Shown here: in pieces, positions 13,339-20,087 of the stretch
Layout: every line of letters begins with the position of its first letter
How positions within the stretch are numbered: position 1 is the first letter of the stretch
Virus record (IMG/VR): IMGVR_UViG_3300000405_002089
Location: 1 to 27,984 of that record
Strand: one strand, 5' to 3'
Length of the DNA: 27,984 nucleotides
Source of the DNA: a virus
Made by a program: the position numbers and the translations under genes
The notes under the pieces: generated by a model
Told to the model about the DNA's origin: nothing
What the model saw: the letters and a program-made list of their open reading frames with translations, nothing else
The model's database searches: none

Positions 13339-13541
13339 GAAGTTCTCCTCCGGAGTTGTGCCGCTTGGGCGAAATTTTTAAGGGCCAGCGATATCGACCG
13401 GTGCTCCAACGCTGCCTCGAAGGGCAGGCGCTGCTTGTCGAACACGCAGGCGTCGTACGCTGCTCGCAGCTCGGCTTCCGTCGGTGGGCGCAGGTTGATC
13501 TGCAGGTGAAGCGAGCGCTGCCTCGGGTCGGGTCTCTTCAT
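13335..13541 (-). CDS. Small hypothetical phage protein
   Basis: A 68-residue basic protein starting MKRPDPRQRSLHLQINLRPPTEAELRAAYDACV. The pattern of a charged N-terminus, TEAEL.AAY and a conserved LPFEAALEHRSISLALKNFA helix fits a small phage protein family found beside regulators, without known function. GAGAAGG lies seven bases upstream of the ATG. The stop overlaps the 36-residue membrane protein's start. The first 164 bases also lie inside a second open frame (13378-13701). Confidence 0.75.
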   Translation of the reverse strand: MKRPDPRQRSLHLQINLRPPTEAELRAAYDACVFDKQRLPFEAALEHRSISLALKNFAQAAQLRRRTS

Positions 13542-13701
13542 GGCGGGCCTTCTCGGTGAAAACCTGTTTCATGAGCTGGCTCTTGAAAAGGGCCAGGAAG
13601 ATCGCGGAGATATCGACGACTTTGCCGGCCTGGATCTGGTGCTCGACGCGAGTGACCCCGAGGCGGCGCAGCGATGGTGGTGGGCGGCGATCATTTGTCA
13701 T
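13378..13701 (-). CDS. Hypothetical protein overlapping the next gene
   Basis: A 107-residue open frame starting MTNDRRPPPSLRRLGVTR. The first ~55 residues (VEHQIQAGKVVDISAIFLALFKSQLMKQVFTEKARHEETRPE) look like real protein, with a hydrophobic helix. They also fill a stretch (13542-13690) that would otherwise have no gene in a tightly packed operon. The second half runs antiparallel in phase over the 68-residue gene and is low-complexity (Arg/Ala/Pro), as expected for an overprinted frame. The start lies 11 bases inside the CII-type gene. Confidence 0.5.
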   Translation of the reverse strand: MTNDRRPPPSLRRLGVTRVEHQIQAGKVVDISAIFLALFKSQLMKQVFTEKARHEETRPEAALASPADQPAPTDGSRAASSVRRLRVRQAAPALRGSVGAPVDIAGP

Positions 13702-14152
13702 CGACCATGCCCTCGATGCGGCTTACGCATTCCATTACTGCTCGGATGTAGCTCCATCCGCGCTTTGCGATGCGCTGGTGTTCGTCAGGCTTGATGCGAC
13801 CGTCCTCCAGGGCGTCTTTGATCTCCTGGTGGAACTCACCGGACTTGGCGCCCAGCTCCAACATCACATCAAGGAGGGCCTCGTCAGAGACCGTCTCATC
13901 GATGGGCAGGCGGATGAACACACCGCCGAGCGTGGCCGCCATGGCCTCCACGATGCGATGGTCTTTTGTGAGGACCTGGACCAAGAGGGCATCGGCCAAT
14001 GTCGGCTTCTGCTTGTTGGTCTCGTTGGAGTTGGCCTTGTTGTAGAGGGAGCCGACCGGCATCCCCATCAGGTTGGCAAGCTTCGGCACGCCATGTTCTA
14101 AAACGATGGCGCGAAAAGCCTCCTGCACATCAAACAAAGGTTTGTGCGACAT
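13691..14152 (-). CDS. CII-type phage regulatory protein (CP76 family)
   Basis: A 153-residue regulator resembling the Phage_CP76/CII-like family. The N-terminal part (VQEAFRAIVLEHGVPKLANLMGMPVGSLYNKANSNETNKQKPTLADALLVQVLTKDHRIVEAMAATLGG) is a DNA-binding module with an HTH around 20-40: KLANLMGMPVGSLYNKAN. The C-terminal half is helical (LDVMLELGAKSGEFHQEIKDALEDG) and probably oligomerises. Such proteins sit first in the early operon of many proteobacterial prophages and help to decide between lysis and lysogeny. A terminator and a strong hairpin lie between this gene and the promoter-proximal small gene. This matches the cro-tR1-cII order of lambda. Confidence 0.85.
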   Translation of the reverse strand: MSHKPLFDVQEAFRAIVLEHGVPKLANLMGMPVGSLYNKANSNETNKQKPTLADALLVQVLTKDHRIVEAMAATLGGVFIRLPIDETVSDEALLDVMLELGAKSGEFHQEIKDALEDGRIKPDEHQRIAKRGWSYIRAVMECVSRIEGMVDDK

Positions 14153-14189
14153 ATGAATTCCAGCGAAAGATTAATAAACCGCTATTGCT

Positions 14190-14230
14190 GGACTCCGGCA
14201 CACTGATGGTGTGCTGGAGTGTCCATCCAG
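14190..14230. promoter_or_regulatory. Long imperfect inverted repeat upstream of the CII-type gene
   Basis: On the plus strand, GACTCCGGCACAC (14191-14203) faces GTGTGCTGGAGTGTC (14209-14223) around a TGATG loop, with one mismatch and a small bulge. Outer CTGG/CCAG bases extend it. It lies 38 bases upstream of the CII-type start and just past the minus-strand terminator. It could be an operator for CI or the CII-type protein, or an RNA hairpin in the leader that changes read-through. I see no convincing -35/-10 pair for a separate promoter here. Confidence 0.5.
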
Positions 14231-14232
14231 CG

Positions 14233-14275
14233 AAAAAAATGAAAAGCCCGCTGCCCCTTGGAAGGGGCGGCAGGC
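14233..14275 (-). terminator. Intrinsic terminator after the small cro-position gene
   Basis: Read on the minus strand, a GC-rich hairpin (14275-14246, arms of about 12 pairs with one mismatch) is followed by TTTTCATTTTTTT (14245-14233). It starts four bases after the stop of the 64-residue gene and ends before the CII-type gene. Early transcription must therefore read through or bypass it to reach the main early operon. Confidence 0.85.
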
Positions 14276-14278
14276 TCG

Positions 14279-14473
14279 TTACTTCGGGTAGTTTTTCATC
14301 CCGCGTGCGATGAGATCACGGGCGAGACCCGATGCGCTCTGATCGGTGCTCGAAAGGAGATTGAAGAATTGTTTTCCCAAACTACGGTGACGAACACCGA
14401 AGGTGATCATCACAAAGTCAGGTTTTGCGCTCTGCGCGACTTTTTTGCCCCTATTTACCGCTGACTTGCTCAT
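14279..14473 (-). CDS. Small protein in the cro position
   Basis: A 64-residue basic protein starting MSKSAVNRGKKVAQSAKPDF. It is the first gene leftward from the divergent control region and is followed at once by a terminator, which is the place of cro in lambdoid phages. No clear helix-turn-helix is visible. The C-terminal part SASGLARDLIARGMKNY could be the helix of a ribbon-helix-helix type fold, which would suit a small repressor, but I do not recognise it. The ribosome-binding site is weak. A candidate promoter lies just upstream. Confidence 0.65.
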   Translation of the reverse strand: MSKSAVNRGKKVAQSAKPDFVMITFGVRHRSLGKQFFNLLSSTDQSASGLARDLIARGMKNYPK

Positions 14474-14491
14474 ATTTCAGTAGCCCCGTTT

Positions 14492-14520
14492 GCTATACTC
14501 AGCCCGCCCCATGTCTTAAA
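14492..14520 (-). promoter_or_regulatory. Candidate early leftward promoter
   Basis: Read on the minus strand, TTTAAG (14520-14515) and TATAGC (14497-14492) are separated by 17 bases and lie upstream of the 64-residue gene. The -35 hexamer is weak. It coincides with the left arm of the perfect operator palindrome, so repressor binding there would block polymerase. The same region has TGCTATACT on the plus strand, a possible extended -10 for repressor transcription. Confidence 0.4.
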
Positions 14521-14541
14521 GATTCCTCAAAAATCTTTAAG
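14515..14541. promoter_or_regulatory. Perfect operator palindrome in the CI control region
   Basis: CTTAAAGAT (14515-14523) and ATCTTTAAG (14533-14541) are exact inverted repeats with a nine-base spacer, so half-site centres are 18 bases apart. It lies between the divergent repressor and cro-position genes and overlaps the candidate early -35 element. It is the best candidate for a CI operator. Confidence 0.65.
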
Positions 14542-14562
14542 ACTCCTATTTGTATGAATTGT

Positions 14563-14580
14563 ATTCCTAAATCTAGGAAT
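14563..14580. promoter_or_regulatory. Second operator palindrome near the repressor start
   Basis: ATTCCTA (14563-14569) and TAGGAAT (14574-14580) are perfect inverted repeats with a four-base spacer. Related TCCT half-sites occur at 14524-14527 and 14544-14547, giving a ladder of similar half-sites between the two palindromes. The site ends 20 bases before the repressor ATG and could mediate autoregulation. Confidence 0.55.
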
Positions 14581-14600
14581 TGCAAGAGTTTTATCCGCCT

Positions 14601-15353
14601 ATGAACAAAGAACTTTCCCCGCTCGCACAACGCCTTGAATTCCTCGCAGCGGGAAGAGCGCTCCACGGCTGGGCCAAGTCCATCGGCTTGCCGAAGATCA
14701 GTATCGAAAACGTGATGAAGGGGAATGGCCTCTCGTATGAGTCGCTGGCGCACCTTCACCGTGTCGAGAATGTGCGCACCGACTGGCTGCTAGAAGGAAG
14801 AGGAAGCCCGTTCTCCGTCAATGCCTGCCTCTGTGACGAATCAGCGTGCGAGTTGCTGGATGATCTGCTGGAGGAAAGCTGGGAACTCGACGTGATCACC
14901 GACGAAAGCCGTATGGCCATCGTTCTCAGCCAGCCCGCTCTGGTGCAGGTCAAGGATGGAAAGGACGGCGCAGGTCATCAGAAATATCGCGATATCAATT
15001 ACAGACTTGTAGAGATCGTCTGCGGAGCGTTGGGATCGAAGGTCATCGCACGCGCGACCGCGTTCGGAATTCACCGAGTCCTCCAGATCGGTAGCGACAT
15101 GATGCGAGAGCTGGAGCGAGGCAAACTCGGCTCATACTTTCTTTTCTCTTCGCCCACGGCGGTGATTCCGAATGCTGTCCAATACGCACAGGCAGGAAGG
15201 CTGTTCGAAAAACTGGCGAGAGGGGAGCAAGTAGCCTCCACCTCTGAGGAGAAGGCACTGCTCGGAAGCTATAGGAACATGTCGCCGGAAAAGCAGCGAG
15301 CCGTCATCCAAGTCGTGAATTCGATGTCCGATGTGCCGCAGCGGCTACGATGA
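14601..15353 (+). CDS. CI-like phage repressor without peptidase domain
   Basis: A 250-residue repressor candidate and the only convincing plus-strand gene. The N-terminus has a CI-type helix-turn-helix: RALHGWAKSIGLPKISIENVMKGNGLSYESLAHLHRVENVRTDWLLEGRGSPF, where the WLLxGxGSP ending is a hallmark of phage CI HTH domains. The C-terminal part (about 70-250) is helical. I see no LexA/S24 Ser-Lys protease signature, so RecA-driven self-cleavage is not expected and induction may need an antirepressor. I prefer the ATG at 14601; a TTG at 14580 would add seven residues but overlaps an operator palindrome. It is divergent from the early genes and faces the late block, ending in a shared terminator. 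Confidence 0.85.
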   Translation: MNKELSPLAQRLEFLAAGRALHGWAKSIGLPKISIENVMKGNGLSYESLAHLHRVENVRTDWLLEGRGSPFSVNACLCDESACELLDDLLEESWELDVITDESRMAIVLSQPALVQVKDGKDGAGHQKYRDINYRLVEIVCGALGSKVIARATAFGIHRVLQIGSDMMRELERGKLGSYFLFSSPTAVIPNAVQYAQAGRLFEKLARGEQVASTSEEKALLGSYRNMSPEKQRAVIQVVNSMSDVPQRLR

Positions 15354-15383
15354 AAAAAACCCACCGATGAAGGTGGGTTTTTG
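15354..15383. terminator. Bidirectional intrinsic terminator
   Basis: AAAAACCCACC (15355-15365) and GGTGGGTTTTT (15372-15382) pair perfectly around GATGAA. Each strand gives a GC stem followed by a T-run. It sits between the convergent ends of the CI-like gene (stop at 15353) and the tail-spike gene (stop at 15398), so it separates the lysogeny and late transcripts. Confidence 0.92.
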
Positions 15384-15397
15384 TTCTGCGTGATGAC

Positions 15398-17788
15398 CTA
15401 CAGAGCTTCTACAACCTCTCTGCTCTTATAGCCGATGTATTCGCCGTGGCCCATATGCAGACCGTCGCTGAAGTTGCCTGGCATCGTCTTAAATGCGTTG
15501 ACCTTCGTGATGTCTCCGGTCAAGCCATAGAGAGAGCGAATTTCATTCACGACATCGATGGTGCCGTCGCTGACTTTCGTCTGAACCCATACGTCCCAGT
15601 CCGTAACGATATCGCCACCTAGTCCCATACGGCTTGTAGGCACCTGAGCGCTGGAAAGAGCGTTGGTCGCGGTATAGGTACTCAGCCGCATGGTAAAACC
15701 GTTCCGGATGATCTTTCCGGTTCGCAGGCCCGGACCTGTTTGGAAGGCAGCACGCATGATCGGCCAATAGACCAAGGAACGGTTTTTGATATCGGTCGAG
15801 TTGGCCGCTGTCCCGGTAATGGAATTGATGTGGATGCCATCGAGGACGACATTCGCATATTTGACCAGCTGAGTGATATCTCCGGCACCTCCAGTACCAG
15901 CGGCGAAGAAGGAGCTCGTGCCACCAGAGCGTTGGCAGTTGAAGCTGGCCAGATAAGGCCTTCCGGGTTCATTTGCCACGACGTTATGGAAGATTGACGC
16001 GTAGCCATTGCTGCCAAAGGTGCTGTCCCCTAACCCGAACAGGACTTTAGGGTCGCCGGAGAAGAATTTGCCAAGAATGGCCAGCTTCGGCCCGCGGGGG
16101 CCGTTGTAGCTCATGCCGGTGCCGGACACCAGCACATAGCCGCCCTGGTAGCTGGTGCTTCCAATGCCCGCGCCGATGGTTGCGGTGGTCGGGTCATAGT
16201 AGAAGAAGCTGCCGCGCACGGCGGAGGTCGCAATCTCCTGGCAGGGCATGACCTTGCCTGCGGGCCAGTCCCAACGGGGTTGCAGATTGATGATGGCACC
16301 TTGTGGAATAACGCTCAAGCCGAATGCTGTCGCGGGCACTTCATCAGACATTACATTGACAGCACCGTCGGCGAATACCTTTCCGATAGAGCCGCCATCC
16401 CATGTGACGCGTACCGGGTTTCCTTGGCGCACACCGTTGATGAAAACGACGGCATACACATCCTCAAGGGTGGTTGCAGAGCCAGGCCCGGTTGGCGCAA
16501 CCAGGCCGCCGCTGATGACGTTGTCGAAGGACAGTTTAAAGGAGGTGATCCCGCCACTACCAACGGCGTGCTCGTCGTTCGCCATCAGTTTATTGGCTAC
16601 ACCTGTGCTGTTCGTCCATTGGAACAAGCAATTGCGATTGAATGCGGAGGCCCAGCGCCATACACCAGTTGCCGCGACAGCGGCTGAGACCGTTACTGGA
16701 TCGGTGTCATAGGTGAGGGTACCTGACGCATTGGAGATGATCGTACGCATTGCGACAGTGCCGGTGGCGCTGGGGAGCAAAACTGGCGGAGTAGCTGATG
16801 CGCTGCCCTGTAGTACGCCGTTCAGCATTCCTTGGTAGGTGATCGTTACTCCGGTGCCTTGTGCAGTCGCTGGTGCAAACATCACGGGCTCGCCCACTAC
16901 CGGGTTACTGGCGTGGCAATAGGGCAGTTTAGTGAAAGCTAAGGCCGCGGCCGTCGGGGCGGTGCAGATGGCAGGCATGCAGCCAGCGTCGTCAGATCCG
17001 AGCGAATTCACAACATGGTGGCGGCAAGCGAAGTAGTGCCCGAGATCCTTGGCAGATGGCGTGTACGTGGGATTCGACCCTGATGCGACGATCCTGCCGG
17101 ACCGCAGAATATCGTACGTCGATGTTGTTGCGGTCGAATCATTGAGGGTCCCAGGCACTACCGTCATCGCTACCCCAACTTGAGGCGTCGTGCTCAGCGC
17201 GGGCCCAGCCGTGAAGACTGGCGCGACAGTGGCCACCGGATTGGGGGTGACCAAGGTAGACGCGCCAGAGGCTGCCCCTTCACCGATGGCATTTGTCGCG
17301 GTCACCTTGCCATAGATCTGCGTCCCATTCGTCAATCCCGTTTTCACCAGCGGGCTGGAAGTTCCGGAGACCGAACCGAGAAGCGTGTCGTCGGCTTTCT
17401 TGTAGACATTCAAGGTATAAGCCGTGATTGCTTTGCCGCCATCATCGGCGGGAGCTGTGAAAGCAAATGATGCTTGTTGGTCGCCACCGCTCGTGGTGCC
17501 AATGACCGGCGCTCCCGGCTTTTGAAATGGAACGGTGATGGACTTTCTTCCACCGATCGAAACACCGGTTACGCGCGCGGCGAGATCATAGCCACGGTCC
17601 GCCGCAGTCTTGACGTATGGATTCGCCGTCCCCGCTGGGCTCGCAATATCTGTTGCTACTCCATTGCTGTCTACACGTGACCATTGCAGTGTGGTGTAGA
17701 TCAGGCCCTTTGGAACTACGGCCAAGACCGAGCTTCCGCTATCGATCAAGTCAAGGGTTAAGGACGTGCCTTTAACAGGGAAGCTCAT
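15398..17788 (-). CDS. Tail spike/fibre with Ig-like domains and C-terminal SGNH esterase
   Basis: A 796-residue structural enzyme. Residues 91-182 look like a fibronectin type III domain (PGAPVIG...ITAYTLNVYK...VTATNAIGEGAAS) and about 185-370 like one or two further Ig-like modules. A beta-rich middle follows. The C-terminal ~225 residues carry SGNH/GDSL hydrolase marks: GDS with Ser589 in FGLGDST, Asn655 in GIHINS at the block III place, and Asp775-x-x-His778 in SDGLHMG. The likely role is to bind and deacylate a surface polysaccharide at the tail tip. It is the last gene of the late operon and is separated from the other fibre gene by the lysis cassette. Its start overlaps the previous stop by ATGA. 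Confidence 0.8.
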   Translation of the reverse strand: MSFPVKGTSLTLDLIDSGSSVLAVVPKGLIYTTLQWSRVDSNGVATDIASPAGTANPYVKTAADRGYDLAARVTGVSIGGRKSITVPFQKPGAPVIGTTSGGDQQASFAFTAPADDGGKAITAYTLNVYKKADDTLLGSVSGTSSPLVKTGLTNGTQIYGKVTATNAIGEGAASGASTLVTPNPVATVAPVFTAGPALSTTPQVGVAMTVVPGTLNDSTATTSTYDILRSGRIVASGSNPTYTPSAKDLGHYFACRHHVVNSLGSDDAGCMPAICTAPTAAALAFTKLPYCHASNPVVGEPVMFAPATAQGTGVTITYQGMLNGVLQGSASATPPVLLPSATGTVAMRTIISNASGTLTYDTDPVTVSAAVAATGVWRWASAFNRNCLFQWTNSTGVANKLMANDEHAVGSGGITSFKLSFDNVISGGLVAPTGPGSATTLEDVYAVVFINGVRQGNPVRVTWDGGSIGKVFADGAVNVMSDEVPATAFGLSVIPQGAIINLQPRWDWPAGKVMPCQEIATSAVRGSFFYYDPTTATIGAGIGSTSYQGGYVLVSGTGMSYNGPRGPKLAILGKFFSGDPKVLFGLGDSTFGSNGYASIFHNVVANEPGRPYLASFNCQRSGGTSSFFAAGTGGAGDITQLVKYANVVLDGIHINSITGTAANSTDIKNRSLVYWPIMRAAFQTGPGLRTGKIIRNGFTMRLSTYTATNALSSAQVPTSRMGLGGDIVTDWDVWVQTKVSDGTIDVVNEIRSLYGLTGDITKVNAFKTMPGNFSDGLHMGHGEYIGYKSREVVEAL

Positions 17789-18069
17789 CGCACACTCCAG
17801 GTTTCCCCGGGAGCACCGGTAAATCGGATATGGGAGATCGGGGTGCTGATGGCCAGCACCAACATCGTGTTGGTGCTGACATCGTAGTCGACGGGGAAGA
17901 ACTCATCGCCGCCATCGGCTGATAGCTCGATCTTGCGGGTTGCGGTGGCGCTGCTCTTGAGGACGGCTGTCAGGTTCACGCGGCTGGAAGGCGAGACCGA
18001 AAACAGCTTGACTCCCGTCGAGTCGAGCGTTCCTTTCAAAACTCCATTTGCAATATCAGGGCTTGGCAT
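17785..18069 (-). CDS. Small structural-type phage protein
   Basis: A 94-residue protein starting MPSPDIANGVLKG. It is beta-rich and low in Cys, with repeated short strands (KLFSVSPSSRVNLTAVLKSS, RKIELSADGGDEFFPVDYDV, HIRFTGAPGETWSVR). This suits a tail-tip or decoration component. AAGGA lies about nine bases upstream of the ATG. Its stop overlaps the tail-spike start (ATGA), so it may assemble with or assist the spike. I do not recognise the family. Confidence 0.75.
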   Translation of the reverse strand: MPSPDIANGVLKGTLDSTGVKLFSVSPSSRVNLTAVLKSSATATRKIELSADGGDEFFPVDYDVSTNTMLVLAISTPISHIRFTGAPGETWSVR

Positions 18070-18102
18070 TTGATTTTCCTTGTTGGGCTGATAGGGGGGC
18101 GC

Positions 18103-18372
18103 TTACTTGCCCGCCGGCGCTGTACAGCGAGTTCCGGCTGGGGGTCTCCAGCCACAGTGCGCAGCACCGACCTGGTTGTGGTCGACGATCTGGCGCGCCG
18201 TCGTGTCCGCCACGACGTCATTGCATGCTGGGTAAATAGGCTTGAACAGATCGCAGGAGGTGTCGATCGTCCGGGTGATCGTCGCCGGGGTCTGCTGTGG
18301 TGGCGCGGCCGTGCATGCGGCCAGTGCCATTCCTACGATCAGTGCGCTACATGCGCCATTGGTCCATTTCAC
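18103..18372 (-). CDS. Small lipoprotein, probable Rz1-like outer spanin
   Basis: An 89-residue protein with a GTG start at 18372, chosen because AGGAGG lies seven bases upstream and no in-frame ATG is near. The N-terminus has a hydrophobic signal ending in the lipobox LAAC (Cys20), so the mature protein should be lipid-anchored. The rest includes four more Cys residues and the phrase TARQIVDHNQ..AHCGW, a pattern I associate with phage lysis-region proteins. Its start lies 26 bases inside the Rz-like gene, the nested or overlapping arrangement typical of Rz/Rz1 pairs. It is longer and less Pro-rich than lambda Rz1. Confidence 0.7.
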   Translation of the reverse strand: MKWTNGACSALIVGMALAACTAAPPQQTPATITRTIDTSCDLFKPIYPACNDVVADTTARQIVDHNQVGAAHCGWRPPAGTRCTAPAGK

Positions 18373-18616
18373 GTTGCACCTCCTGTGGTGATTTGGCCGC
18401 GTTCTGGGTCTCGACCTGCTGCCGTACCGCTGCAGCGTCGACGCGGGCCGTTGCGGCTGCGGCATTGGCCGTGGCTTCTGCCTTCTCCAGTTCTGAAACG
18501 CGGGCCGTGGCGGTGGCCTGGGTGGCCTTCGCCTGCTGATGCCGCACGTAGCCGAACAGCACACCGGCGGCGCCAGCGATAAGCGAGAGAATCTGCAGAA
18601 TTGCTGTGATGGTCAT
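18347..18616 (-). CDS. Rz-like inner-membrane spanin candidate
   Basis: An 89-residue protein starting MTITAILQILSLIAGAAGVLFGYV, an N-terminal membrane span. An Ala-rich, Glu/Lys/Gln-containing helix (about 28-75: HQQAKATQATATARVSELEKAEATANAAAATARVDAAAVRQQVE) should form a periplasmic coiled coil. This is the inner-spanin layout, which links to an outer-membrane lipoprotein and fuses the membranes at lysis. The ATG at 18616 overlaps the DUF6527 gene stop by ATGA, so it is preferred to the ATG at 18628. Confidence 0.7.
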   Translation of the reverse strand: MTITAILQILSLIAGAAGVLFGYVRHQQAKATQATATARVSELEKAEATANAAAATARVDAAAVRQQVETQNAAKSPQEVQREMDQWRM

Positions 18617-18960
18617 GATGTTCCCCATCCAGGAGGAAAAGAAGGGAGGGGTACGGTCTTCCCGGCCAGCTCATGGGTGCAGTCCGACAGGAACTCGATC
18701 TGGCCATTCGTCACGAATGAGTGGCAGCATTTCTCGATGTCCTTGGTGTCGTCCAACTGCTCGGCGGGGTTGTCGCTCGGTTCCCGCCATGTCACCTTGA
18801 TGCTGGGGGTGAAGGTGGGAAGGTCTGCGTGCCCGTTGTACCCCCAGCGCGGCCCTGGTCCGGTGCCGTAGAGGATCTGATGCGCATCACTGCAGCCTGG
18901 GCACCAGAATGACAGTCGACCCGCACCGAGCTCGCGCAGGATCGGGGACAAATTTTTCAT
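18613..18960 (-). CDS. DUF6527 family phage protein
   Basis: A 115-residue protein with the features I recall for DUF6527: LSFWCPGCSDAHQI (a CxxC that may bind metal), RWGYNGHADLPTFTPSI, and CCHSFVTNGQIEFLSDCTHELAGKTVPLP. The conserved Cys and His residues suggest a zinc site. The family is widespread in phage late regions beside lysis genes, with no established function. It is joined by ATGA overlaps to the lysozyme-like gene upstream and the Rz-like gene downstream. Confidence 0.85.
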   Translation of the reverse strand: MKNLSPILRELGAGRLSFWCPGCSDAHQILYGTGPGPRWGYNGHADLPTFTPSIKVTWREPSDNPAEQLDDTKDIEKCCHSFVTNGQIEFLSDCTHELAGKTVPLPSFPPGWGTS

Positions 18961-19460
18961 CCAACCACCTCCTGCAGCGCCTGTGCGTGATATGCAGGCC
19001 AGGTCTCCGGACGTGGCTTCCCCGGTCTCCAGATCCGGAGGTAAGCAGCCCAGGCCGCATCGGCGTCATTTGCTGCTGGCAATCGCTGCGCATCCGTGAA
19101 CAGCATCAACCTCGCCACACCGGCAGCCAGGATGTCGTTGTGCTCCATGGCTGCATAGATAGCCTGTGGAGTGAACGGCACCTTCAGCGCTGCACACAAT
19201 CGCTCCAGGAGCGGCCTGCTGACGCTGTGGAGATAGACGCCCCATACGCCTCCGCGGCTTTCCTTTGTGCCGAGCTCAAACTGCCAGAAGCTGCGCGCTG
19301 GTCCATTCCCCATCTGGCGCCGAGCTTCGAAGCGGGACTCCTGGAGGCCGATGGCCAGCAGCATGACCAGCGCCTCCATGGAGTTGAGGCCCGGAGGTAA
19401 CAGCGAAAGTGCCGGCCGGATGGCCAGAGCCAGGATCTCGCTAAGTTTCTGATTTGCCAT
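18957..19460 (-). CDS. Lysozyme-like endolysin (probable transglycosylase/muramidase)
   Basis: A 167-residue protein starting MANQKLSEILALAIRP. The core MEALVMLLAIGLQESRFEARRQMGNGPARSFWQFE resembles the catalytic region of lysozyme-fold enzymes, with Glu41 in LQESRF as the likely acid and GPARSFWQFE as the following strand. It should cleave the glycan strands of peptidoglycan. No signal peptide is visible, so it should need the holin for release. AAGGAG lies about nine bases before the ATG at 19460. Its gene follows the holin gene and precedes the spanins. I infer the role from motif and position; a search is needed to name the enzyme class. Confidence 0.72.
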   Translation of the reverse strand: MANQKLSEILALAIRPALSLLPPGLNSMEALVMLLAIGLQESRFEARRQMGNGPARSFWQFELGTKESRGGVWGVYLHSVSRPLLERLCAALKVPFTPQAIYAAMEHNDILAAGVARLMLFTDAQRLPAANDADAAWAAYLRIWRPGKPRPETWPAYHAQALQEVVG

Positions 19461-19731
19461 CGCTCTGCTCCTTCTTGTTGAGAATCTTGCGCACCTGATC
19501 AAGGATGGCGCGCTGGCTGACCAGGCGTGCGGCGATAGTCAGCAGCAAGCCGATCACGGGCGCCACCTGCTCGCCATGCTTCGGGAAGAGGGCCACGAAG
19601 CCAGGAGCGACGTCGGGCCAGCGGTCGGCAAGGATCGGGACGGCCGTCACGGCGACTGCCGAGATGACGCCAATCCACACCGACCACCAAGTGCGAATGG
19701 CCGCCCATTCACCTGCAAGGAACGACTTCAT
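19441..19731 (-). CDS. Phage holin candidate (two membrane spans)
   Basis: A 96-residue protein starting MKSFLAGEWAAIRTWWSVW. It has two hydrophobic segments (about 15-36 and 57-74), a loop containing PDVAPGFVALFPKHGEQ and a charged C-terminal tail (VRKILNKKEQSDGKSET). These are the features of class II holins or of the phage holin group found beside lysozyme genes. It should permeabilise the inner membrane to release the endolysin. ATG at 19731 overlaps the previous stop; GTG at 19740 is closer to the GAGGAGG site and would add three residues. Confidence 0.75.
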   Translation of the reverse strand: MKSFLAGEWAAIRTWWSVWIGVISAVAVTAVPILADRWPDVAPGFVALFPKHGEQVAPVIGLLLTIAARLVSQRAILDQVRKILNKKEQSDGKSET

Positions 19732-20087
19732 TTCACCCACCTCCTCATGTCTGGGCGCCCCACGGGGCTGTTTTGAATCATCAGATTGCGCAGCTCGTCG
19801 ATCTTGTTGGACTGTTCCTTCTGTCCATCCTTGATGTCGCGCAGCTGCTGGTTGGTTTCGCCGCGCTGCTCCCGCATACCGACCTCGATGCGCGACATAC
19901 GGTCCTCGTGCACGATGTCCTTGCCTTCAAGCTTTTCAACGCGACTCACCAGTGTGAAGTAGCCAAGCGCGCACGCCGCAGCAGCCCCGGCAAAGGCCCC
20001 GAAAGCAGACTGCACATTGATGGTTGTGTCGAAGAGCCGACTTTTCTGTGGAGCCGCGGGCATCCCAGAAGGCGAGTTATCGATCAT
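19728..20087 (-). CDS. Membrane-anchored coiled-coil protein at the head of the lysis cassette
   Basis: A 119-residue protein starting MIDNSPSGMPAAPQKSRLFDTT. One membrane span (VQSAFGAFAGAAAACALGYFTLV) is followed by a charged helix (RVEKLEGKDIVHEDRMSRIEVGMREQRGETNQQLRDIKDGQKEQSNKIDELRNLMI) that should form a coiled coil. It could be an anti-holin, a second holin component or a tail-associated membrane factor. Position directly before the holin suggests a lysis role. ATG at 20087 overlaps the fibre-assembly gene's stop. Confidence 0.7.
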   Translation of the reverse strand: MIDNSPSGMPAAPQKSRLFDTTINVQSAFGAFAGAAAACALGYFTLVSRVEKLEGKDIVHEDRMSRIEVGMREQRGETNQQLRDIKDGQKEQSNKIDELRNLMIQNSPVGRPDMRRWVK

